Assembly: GCA_036703255.1 (NCBI GenBank)
Contig: DATNPL010000131.1
Span: forward strand, 9,846 to 73,845
Length of the DNA stretch: 64,000 nucleotides
Direction of reading: 5' to 3'
Source: Drouetiella sp036703255
GTDB taxonomy: Bacteria > Cyanobacteriota > Cyanobacteriia > Elainellales > Elainellaceae
Made by a program: the position numbers and the translations under genes. Below are positions 57,542 to 64,000 of the stretch, piece after piece; the stretch's first letter is position 1; the number at the start of each line of letters is the position of its first letter. Below the pieces are notes generated by a model, which saw only the letters and a program-made list of their open reading frames with translations, was not told the DNA's origin and made no database searches.

Positions 57542-58879
57542 TTACCGATGCTGCAAGCGGAGCAGCTCGGCTACAACGGCAAGACTTTCCTCATATAGCG
57601 GGTCGCGTCCCCAGCGCTGGAGCTGCTGAGCCAGCAAAAATTCGGCTTTTTGGTCATTAGCCGCCGTTACCTGCTCGGTGCGGGCTGCTTGGGCGCTACC
57701 ACCCGCCTCCATTCGCATACAGCCCGTCGATTCTGAACAAAGAATGGTGCAGCAGTCGGCTTGCAGGTTGGTAGAGGCCAGACGAATGCCAATCAAATCT
57801 CCCAAAATCTCTCCGGTGTCGGCGATCGGAATGGCCGCTAGCTCTGCCTCAATCGTGCGTCCATCTTGCCCGGTAAAGTGAATGTGCTTCAAGTCATAGT
57901 CGCCCCCTGTTTCCACAAAGGAAGTCGGCTTCCAGTTGAGGCGACTGGCCAACCAGCCCACAAACATTAGCGCTTGGGCATCGTTGCCTTTTTCGTAGTC
58001 CACCGTGACGCGATCGACCTCCATGATGGCTGCCCGTCGCTCTGGAGGATCAAAGGCCGAAGCCGTCAGCTCTTGCCAGAGCGATAGCCTATGCCAGTTG
58101 AGGTCAGCCACATAGTTATCGGTTTCAATTAGCTCTTGAATCTTCGCTAGCTCAGATTCTGGATCGCTAAAGTAGGAGCTGTCCAAAATCAGACAGTTGC
58201 AGCTCTCTACCAGCTTTTTGAATAGCTCTTGCTCAGGATTGGGCGTAGCTTTCCACCAGACAAACTTGGGCAAGCCCGGAATCAGCAGCGAAGACACCAT
58301 ATTGCCCACGCGATTGAGGGCGCTCTTGGTGCCGCGCAGCGTAATGTATTCGCAGCAGATCAAGCTACCGCTAGAGGTGGTCTTCTGAATCGGGCAGTAG
58401 GCTGAGACTTCGGCCGTCACACCCTCGTCTTCGCCCAGAATGGGGCAGAGCGTAATGATGCGGCAGGGGTTTTGTACGGCGATCGCATCGCTGAGGTTAT
58501 AGCCTCTGGCATTCATATTGGAAATTTTGAGGCGATCGGCTGGCTGCTTAGCCATTTCTTCCCGCAGCCGCGCTAGGGTTTCTGGATCAATCCGGCCTGT
58601 CATCAGCATGCCAAAAGCCTTTTGAGCCTCCATCACGGCTTGCTTGGTAGAAGGGCCATGAATGCCATCGATCGGCCCGGTGTAAAACCCTAGAATGGCT
58701 AGCAACTGCTGAAATTCTTCTGGCTCATACACCACCATGCTAAAGGTTGTAGCTCTCACCGCAGCAGGTGAACCTTTGTCGCCATTCTGGCTGTGCCAAA
58801 TTTGGCTTAGCTCTGACTCAATTTCGCTGAGCGAGATATCTTTTGGCTTTTGTAACGTAACCAGAGGTGTCGTTGTCAT
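57542..58879 (-). CDS. opcA: Glucose-6-phosphate dehydrogenase assembly protein OpcA
   Basis: From ATG 58879 (MTTTPLVTLQKPKDISLSEI) the product is 445 residues; a longer frame to 58951 is not typical. The N-terminal part has a peptidoglycan-binding-like motif (GFYTGPIDGIHGPSTKQAV). The body has the OpcA signatures NPCRIITLCPILGEDEGV, ICCEYITLRGTKSALNRVGN, FVWWKATPNPEQ and DLNWHRLSLWQELTASAFDP. OpcA activates Zwf, and links it to redox control in cyanobacteria. It follows zwf by 79 bases on the same strand. Confidence 0.95.
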   Translation of the reverse strand: MTTTPLVTLQKPKDISLSEIESELSQIWHSQNGDKGSPAAVRATTFSMVVYEPEEFQQLLAILGFYTGPIDGIHGPSTKQAVMEAQKAFGMLMTGRIDPETLARLREEMAKQPADRLKISNMNARGYNLSDAIAVQNPCRIITLCPILGEDEGVTAEVSAYCPIQKTTSSGSLICCEYITLRGTKSALNRVGNMVSSLLIPGLPKFVWWKATPNPEQELFKKLVESCNCLILDSSYFSDPESELAKIQELIETDNYVADLNWHRLSLWQELTASAFDPPERRAAIMEVDRVTVDYEKGNDAQALMFVGWLASRLNWKPTSFVETGGDYDLKHIHFTGQDGRTIEAELAAIPIADTGEILGDLIGIRLASTNLQADCCTILCSESTGCMRMEAGGSAQAARTEQVTAANDQKAEFLLAQQLQRWGRDPLYEESLAVVAELLRLQHR

Positions 58880-58958
58880 GGGTCTGGAAGTTTTGAATAT
58901 GGGGTAAGGATGAGGAAGAAAATCTGTCAAGCCTGAAGCCCTAAGCCTCAAGCTCAGC

Positions 58959-60488
58959 TTAGAGCCTACGCCAGCGCCGTCCGTCTCGATTTAGCAACAG
59001 CTCAGCCTCAATGGGGCCCCAGGTGCCTGCTTCGTAAAGAGCGACCGATTCGGGGGCGGCCGGGGCATCCCAGACAGAGAGCAAGGGCGTGAGAATGCGC
59101 CAGGAAGCTTCAACCTCGTCGCCGCGTGTAAACAGGGTTTGGTCGCCCAACATGCAGTCCACTAGTAGACGAGCATAGGCATCGGTATTGGCCTGCCCAA
59201 AGGCGGTATCGTAGCGGAATTCCATATCAACCGATCGCGTCCTGGGAGAAGTCCCCGGTGTTTTAACATCAAAGCGCATTGAGATGCCTTCATCAGGCTG
59301 AATCCGTAGCGCCAAAACATTAGGATTGGCCTGTTTTGACGCAGACTGAAACATCAAAAACGGCACTTCCCGAAACTGAATGGCAATCTCTGAAACCTTT
59401 TTGGGCATCCGCTTGCCTGTACGGAGGTAGAAAGGCACGCCTTTCCAGCGCCAGTTGTCAATGCTGAGCTTCAACGCCGCATAGGTGGGTGTAGTCGATT
59501 CAGCACTGGCTCCTTCTTCTTCACGATAGCCCGGCACACTCTTGTTGTCGCGCCAGCCAGCCGTGTACTGTCCCCGAATAGCGGAGAAATCCAGCCGTTC
59601 GATGTCGTACAGGTGAGTTGCCTGTAACACCTTCACTTTTTCATTGCGGATGCTGTCGGCATCTAGGGAGTTGGGCGGCTCCATTGCCGTCAGGCTAAAC
59701 AACTGCATGAGGTGATTTTGCACCATATCTCGCAGTGCGCCCGCCGTTTCGTAGTAGCCTGCGCGCCCCTCTAGCCCGACCGTTTCCGACACCGTAATTT
59801 GAATGTGATCGACAAACTGACGGTTCCACAGCGGCTCAAAAATGGCGTTGGCAAACCGAAACACCATGAGGTTTTGTACCGTTTCTTTGCCCAGATAGTG
59901 GTCGATCCGGTAGACCTGGCTTTCAGAGCAAACCTGCGTCACCACTTTATTGAGAGACTGAGCAGAGTTGAGGTCTTTGCCAAACGGCTTTTCAATCACA
60001 AGGCGCTGCTTGTCTGGATCGGTCAGCATATTGGCTGCCCCAAGCTGCAAAATCGCTTCGGGGAAAAAGCGCGGAGCCACTGCTAGGTAAAATACGCGAT
60101 TGCCGCGCGTACCCCGCTCGATGTCGAGATTGTGCAGAAGCTTCTTGAGTTTCTCGTAGCTTTCGGGGCTGTCCATGTCGCCAGAGCAGTAGTACAACCC
60201 GCGGGCAAAGTCATCCCAGACTTCTTGCTTGCCCAATCCGCCACCAAATTGCTCAACACCTTCGCGCATATGTTCGCGGAAAAAGTCATCACTCCATTCC
60301 CGCCGAGCCACGCCCACGATCGTAATTTCGGGGGGCAAACGGCGCTCTAGCTTCATTTGATAGAGGGCTGGAATCAGCTTGCGCTGGGTCAGATCGCCCG
60401 ATGCACCAAAAATCACAAGAATCTGAGGTTCGGGAACACGGTCTTGCTGGAGGCCAATGCGAAGGGGGTTTTCGATCAAAGAAATCAT
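58959..60488 (-). CDS. zwf: Glucose-6-phosphate 1-dehydrogenase
   Basis: The 509-residue protein has the NADP site IFGASGDLTQRKLIPALY (residues 27-44), the catalytic RIDHYLGKETVQNL, and FYLRTGKRMPKKVSEIAIQF. It starts the oxidative pentose phosphate pathway, the main source of NADPH in darkness. Its gene order fbp, zwf, opcA is the unicellular-type arrangement; the transaldolase gene found between fbp and zwf in heterocystous strains such as Nostoc is absent here. Confidence 0.98.
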   Translation of the reverse strand: MISLIENPLRIGLQQDRVPEPQILVIFGASGDLTQRKLIPALYQMKLERRLPPEITIVGVARREWSDDFFREHMREGVEQFGGGLGKQEVWDDFARGLYYCSGDMDSPESYEKLKKLLHNLDIERGTRGNRVFYLAVAPRFFPEAILQLGAANMLTDPDKQRLVIEKPFGKDLNSAQSLNKVVTQVCSESQVYRIDHYLGKETVQNLMVFRFANAIFEPLWNRQFVDHIQITVSETVGLEGRAGYYETAGALRDMVQNHLMQLFSLTAMEPPNSLDADSIRNEKVKVLQATHLYDIERLDFSAIRGQYTAGWRDNKSVPGYREEEGASAESTTPTYAALKLSIDNWRWKGVPFYLRTGKRMPKKVSEIAIQFREVPFLMFQSASKQANPNVLALRIQPDEGISMRFDVKTPGTSPRTRSVDMEFRYDTAFGQANTDAYARLLVDCMLGDQTLFTRGDEVEASWRILTPLLSVWDAPAAPESVALYEAGTWGPIEAELLLNRDGRRWRRL

Positions 60489-60748
60489 AGAAATTCGGGA
60501 TTGGGGATTAAGGAAAGACTGGATCGCAACAGAGAACTTTTAGTACAGGTGAAGCGCATCAAAACCGACCTATCAGCAGCCGTAGGCATCGGCTTTGATA
60601 GTAGCAGGGAACCCTCTAGGGGTTGTTGTATCGGTTCTTACGAAGCAGTTAAGGGCTAATACCATAGCGATCGTTAGGTCAAGGGTTCTATAGGCTGAAG
60701 CTTGGGCTTAAACACGCATGGATCTAATGGATCTAAAAGCTTGACCCG

Positions 60749-61828
60749 TTAGCTCTTTGCAGCAAGCGTCCGATCGCGCTCCTCTTCTTGAATAAAAGAC
60801 TCCACCAAAGCAACATCTTCTTTACTGCCAATAATCAGCGGCGTGCGGGCATGGAGGCGATCGGGCACCACATCCATAATTTCCTGCAAGCCTGTGCTGG
60901 CGCGGCCACCTGCCTGCTCAATCAAAAAGGCTAGAGGAGCCGATTCATAAAGGAGCCGTAGTTTGCCTTCTGGCTTTTTCACCGAGCCAGGATAGAGGAA
61001 GACGCCCCCCTGAAACAGAATCCGGTGAAAGTCACCCACTAGCGCGCCGCTATAGCGTGCTGTGTAGCCTTCGTGACGATGCACATATCGGATGTAGTCT
61101 CGAATGGACTCCTGGCACTGCCAAAAGTTGCCCTCGTTGATGCTGTAGATTGCACCGTGATCGGGCACTTGAATGTTTTCGCTGGATAGAATGAACTCTC
61201 CCAGGCTAGGGTCAAGCGTAAAAGCATGCACCCCTTTGCCGATGGAATAAATCAGCATCGTGCTAGGGCCATACAGCACATAGCCTGCCGCAATTTGCTG
61301 ATGTCCATCTTGCAGCAAGTCTTGCCCCGTCTGATCCAGATCTTCTCCCTCTTGCCGCCGGATGGCGAAGATAGAGCCGACACTGAGATTGATGTCTACG
61401 TTGGAAGAGCCATCGATCGGGTCGTAGAGCAGCGTGTAGCGACCGATCGGACAATTCTCAGGAATATAGTAAGGATCATCCATTTCTTCGGATGCCAGCC
61501 GACAGACCAGGCCACTCTCCTGAAACACGGAGATAAACACCTGATTGGCATAGACATCCATTTTCTTAACAGATTCGCCCTGGACATTGGTGCGCCCCGT
61601 GAAACCCAAGGCATCTTCCACCAATCCGGCACGGGTGAGGCGACGGGCAACGAGCTTTGCCGCCAAAGCAATTCGGCTCATTAGCGCGCTCAGATCTTGT
61701 GCCTCGGGCGAAAAGCTTTGAAACTGCTGAAGCACATGGCGAGACAGGGTAGTGCAGTCTCGATCGAGGGCATAGTCACGTTCTAGGTCTAACGGTTGCT
61801 CTGGGTTAATCATGAGTGGATCAGTCAT
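60749..61828 (-). CDS. fbp: Fructose-1,6-bisphosphatase class I
   Basis: The 359-residue enzyme has the sugar-phosphatase metal motif LYDPIDGSSNVDINLSVGSI, the upstream Glu pair ASEEMDD, and YSGALVGDFHRILFQGGVFL with YPGSVKKPEGKLRLLYE. It removes the C1 phosphate of fructose-1,6-bisphosphate in gluconeogenesis and the Calvin cycle. Cyanobacteria often use the dual GlpX-type enzyme for the Calvin cycle, with class I as the gluconeogenic one. It precedes zwf by 260 bases on the same strand, as in other cyanobacteria. Confidence 0.97.
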   Translation of the reverse strand: MTDPLMINPEQPLDLERDYALDRDCTTLSRHVLQQFQSFSPEAQDLSALMSRIALAAKLVARRLTRAGLVEDALGFTGRTNVQGESVKKMDVYANQVFISVFQESGLVCRLASEEMDDPYYIPENCPIGRYTLLYDPIDGSSNVDINLSVGSIFAIRRQEGEDLDQTGQDLLQDGHQQIAAGYVLYGPSTMLIYSIGKGVHAFTLDPSLGEFILSSENIQVPDHGAIYSINEGNFWQCQESIRDYIRYVHRHEGYTARYSGALVGDFHRILFQGGVFLYPGSVKKPEGKLRLLYESAPLAFLIEQAGGRASTGLQEIMDVVPDRLHARTPLIIGSKEDVALVESFIQEEERDRTLAAKS

Positions 61829-61959
61829 GAGACAATTTTCCTTCCCGTTAGGTGATTCTGATTCTCAACTCCGCTAGCTTCTATATTAGGAAGCCATTAC
61901 CAGGAAGCGGGTTAACTTTAGATGAACTACAGAAAGCAGCAGAGAATTTCAGCCATGTA

Positions 61960-62004
61960 GGAGGAGTCAATCTGAATCGTGTCCTGAATCGCATCGACTC
62001 CTCC
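61960..62004. repeat. 9-bp inverted repeat after the puuE gene
   Basis: GGAGGAGTC (61960-61968) pairs with GACTCCTCC (61996-62004). It lies 20 bases beyond the puuE stop and about 130 bases before the fbp start; it may end the puuE transcript, but a T-tract is missing. Confidence 0.45.
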
Positions 62005-62023
62005 CGTTCTTTACTCTCGTCCT

Positions 62024-62932
62024 TCATTTCGCGGGATGATGCTCATGCCAATGCCGAGCAATATCGACGCGCCGACACAGCCAAACGCGATCGTGCCCCT
62101 TTACATAGTCCAGAAACCGGGCTAGAGCTGCTGCGCGTCCGGGTCTGCCCACGAGGCGGCAATGCAGCCCAATGTTCATCATTTTGGGAGCTGTTTCACC
62201 TTCGGCATAGAGAACGTCAAAGCTGTCTTTGAGATAGGCAAAAAACTGATCGCCAGAATTAAAGCCTTGGGCGCTGGCAAAGCGCATGTCGTTGGTGTCA
62301 AGCGTGTAGGGAATCACCAGATGAGGCTTGCCATAGTCATGCAGCCAATAGGGCAGGTCGTCGGCATAGCTATCTGAGTCATAGAGGAAACCGCCTTCTT
62401 CGGCAACCAGCGATCGCGTGTGGATGCTGTTGCGCCCGGTATACCAGCCGAGCGGACGGCTACCCGTGACTTGCGTGTGGATGGCGATCGCCTTTTGGAG
62501 ATGCTCGCGCTCGGCATCGGCACTGAAATATTTGTAGTCGATCCAGCGATAGCCGTGACTGGCAATTTCCCAGTCAGCCTCTAGCATGGCAGCAACCGCT
62601 TCGGGATTGCGCTCTAGCGCCATTGCAATGCCGTAAATGGTAACGGGAATTTGGCGAGCCGTAAACATGCGGTGCAGCCGCCAAAAACCTGCTCGACTGC
62701 CATATTCATACACCGATTCAATATTCATATGGCGCACGCCATGCAGCGGCTCAGCACCGACTACCTCCGACAAAAAGGCTTCTGCCGCCTGATCGCCATG
62801 CAAAACGCAGCTTTCGCCGCCTTCTTCGTAGTTGATGACAAACTGCACCGCTACTTGAGCCTTTCCTGGCCACTTTGGATCGGGCGTGTGACGACCATAG
62901 CCTACTAAATTGCGAGGATAAAAATTTGTCAT
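62024..62932 (-). CDS. puuE: Polysaccharide deacetylase-fold protein, PuuE allantoinase-like
   Basis: From ATG 62932 (MTNFYPRNLVGYGRHTPDPK) the product is 302 residues. The text FVINYEEGGESCVLHGD, ESVYEYGSRAGFWRLHRMF, IASHGYRWIDYKYFSADAE, GWYTGRNSIHTRSLVAEEGG and SDSYADDLPYW matches cofactor-independent PuuE-type allantoinases in the NodB-fold superfamily. These hydrolyse allantoin to allantoate in purine breakdown. No other purine-breakdown gene is in the window, so the substrate remains inferred. The ORF extends to 63022 but the extension is atypical. Confidence 0.88.
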   Translation of the reverse strand: MTNFYPRNLVGYGRHTPDPKWPGKAQVAVQFVINYEEGGESCVLHGDQAAEAFLSEVVGAEPLHGVRHMNIESVYEYGSRAGFWRLHRMFTARQIPVTIYGIAMALERNPEAVAAMLEADWEIASHGYRWIDYKYFSADAEREHLQKAIAIHTQVTGSRPLGWYTGRNSIHTRSLVAEEGGFLYDSDSYADDLPYWLHDYGKPHLVIPYTLDTNDMRFASAQGFNSGDQFFAYLKDSFDVLYAEGETAPKMMNIGLHCRLVGRPGRAAALARFLDYVKGHDRVWLCRRVDIARHWHEHHPAK

Positions 62933-63185
62933 AGGTTGACTCAATGAATTTGCAGAGATACGCAGAGCTGTATTCACAGCGGGACAGGCGGCAGGATAGA
63001 GCCTGAGAATCATCCCTCTCAAGCAGTATCGTCAAAAAACCCGCTTAAAAAAGTTGCAGAGGATTAAAAATTGCGGAACAGGGCGCGATCGCTTTCTGGG
63101 GCATGGTAAACTCTGCGGCAGTTAGGTTGACCCCTAAAGTTGGCTATAAAGTTAAAACTTGTGACTCTGAGGAGTGTTCTTTAAC

Positions 63186-63941
63186 ATGAAACTCAATTTA
63201 AGAAGGATAGGGTATGCGCTGATTTCAGCCGCCTTTGTGACCTCAATGGCAGGGGTTCAAGCTTCTGCCACTATGAGCGCCATAGAGTTAGCCCAGGCAT
63301 CCCCCACGCCTACACCTGCACCTGCTGCGCCTACGCCTCCTGCCGCCCCTGCGCCCGCCGCGCCTGCACCTGCGCCCCGCGCCCCCGAAGCAGGTGATGT
63401 CCCTCTGTACGAACGGGTGCCCTACATCAGCACTTGCCGCCAGCTCAACGCCACCACCGAAGTTTTTCAAAACACGGCGCTAGGCCCCGTCAGTCAGCGG
63501 GTGGGCACGGTCAACGCAGGTGCTCAGGTGACGCTAACAGGCGTACTGGGTAACATTGCCGGAATTGGTGGCGTGGCGCAAATTAAGACACCTGTTGTCG
63601 GCTGGCTGCGATCGTCAGTTTTGACAACCTGCGGCACACCTCCCGTAACCGGAAGTTGCTACATTATCCGAACTTCGACTGCACCTAACGGACTCTATGC
63701 CTACTCCGATCCGATTACGGCTCAAAAGCAGCTCTATGGCGGAGTGGCTGATGGCCCTGCCGGGGGCAGCAGAGTTTATTTCACATCGCCACCTACGCCT
63801 TCTGAGACGGCTCGGAACACCATCTATGTGAAAGTCAGCTACACCAGCTTGAGTGGCAGCTCTCGCATAGGGTGGATCTCGCAAGGGCCAGTCGGCAGTA
63901 CGCCAGGTGGGTCAACCAGCAACCTGAGTGCCTGCCCTTAG
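63186..63941 (+). CDS. Secreted SH3-like domain protein with Pro/Ala linker
   Basis: Start at ATG 63186 (MKLNLRRIGYALISAAFVTS), ten bases after GAGGAG; an in-frame GTG at 63174 overlaps that site and is rejected. A signal peptide is followed by a Pro/Ala-rich linker (TPTPAPAAPTPPAAPAPAAP and onward). Two SH3b-like beta domains follow (about 70-145 and 150-235), each with Cys pairs that could form disulfides (STCRQLN, LTTCGTPP, GSCYIIR, LSACP). Bacterial SH3 domains often bind the cell wall. The sequence runs out shortly after, at a poly-G run. Confidence 0.85.
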   Translation: MKLNLRRIGYALISAAFVTSMAGVQASATMSAIELAQASPTPTPAPAAPTPPAAPAPAAPAPAPRAPEAGDVPLYERVPYISTCRQLNATTEVFQNTALGPVSQRVGTVNAGAQVTLTGVLGNIAGIGGVAQIKTPVVGWLRSSVLTTCGTPPVTGSCYIIRTSTAPNGLYAYSDPITAQKQLYGGVADGPAGGSRVYFTSPPTPSETARNTIYVKVSYTSLSGSSRIGWISQGPVGSTPGGSTSNLSACP

Positions 63942-63980
63942 GATCGCCCACAAAATAAAACCAAATAGTTTTTTGGTAGT

Positions 63981-64000
63981 GGGGGGGGGGGGGGGGGGGG
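63981..64000. other. Run of 20 G at the window end
   Basis: The final 20 bases are all G, following GGTAGT. Such runs are typical artefacts at contig ends from two-colour sequencing or low-quality tails. A real G-run cannot be excluded. It lies 40 bases after the SH3-like gene. Confidence 0.9.

Overview
This window comes from a cyanobacterial chromosome, probably of a filamentous strain. It carries photosystem genes (psbB, psbT, psbM, psaD), a plastid-type clpR/clpP3 cluster, the fbp-zwf-opcA oxidative pentose phosphate cluster, a Pix-type phototaxis operon and a HetZ-family regulator. The HIP1 palindrome GCGATCGC is scattered throughout. Genes lie on both strands. I see no prophage, transposase, CRISPR array, rRNA or tRNA. 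The left edge cuts a gene. The right edge is a run of 20 G, probably a contig end or sequencing artefact.

1-6.4 kb: an edge-truncated lipoprotein with SLH and SLBB domains, a YbaK-type tRNA deacylase, a pentapeptide-repeat protein with a Trp-rich hydrophobic N-terminus, a GH24 lysozyme with a duplicated N-terminal module, a DUF421 membrane protein and small proteins including a Psb35-like candidate. 6.7-9.8 kb: rsmE, a TPR protein, arfB and moaE. 9.8-20.1 kb (minus strand): a six-gene chemosensory operon in the order pixG-pixH-pixI-pixJ-pixL-cheW. Its receptor is soluble and has four GAF domains, three of which keep the bilin-type Cys-His motif.

20.4-32.7 kb: larC with a His-rich insert, a YciO-type protein, a start-less gene remnant, the hetZ-like gene, a Ser/Thr kinase, metK, a HAD phosphatase, rps1 and nrdR. 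33.0-36.7 kb: the photosystem block, psbT and psbB on the minus strand, a [2Fe-2S] ferredoxin and psbM on the plus strand, then psaD on the minus strand. psbT and psbM are too short for usual ORF length cut-offs. 37-43 kb: a conserved unknown, an IscA/SufA-type protein, a TPR protein, small unknowns and a gene-poor 1.5 kb stretch with two long inverted repeats.

43.4-54.6 kb: RNase D, a CAP-domain protein, trpB, SUI1, a J-domain protein, then clpP3 preceded by two ClpP paralogs that have each lost all three catalytic residues. Next are two convergent von Willebrand A proteins (one without its metal site), surE, and a 0.9 kb gap with two candidate micro-proteins. 54.6-64 kb: a metallo-beta-lactamase-fold protein, ribF, a MoxR ATPase, opcA-zwf-fbp on the minus strand, a PuuE-type polysaccharide deacetylase and a secreted SH3-like protein.

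Many intergenic spaces hold long, often perfect hairpins that look like terminators, several with three-base loops. The leading novelty candidates are the multi-GAF receptor, the double inactive ClpP cluster, the lysozyme with an unknown duplicated module, the metal-site-less VWA protein and the 31-residue ORF with a strong ribosome binding site.
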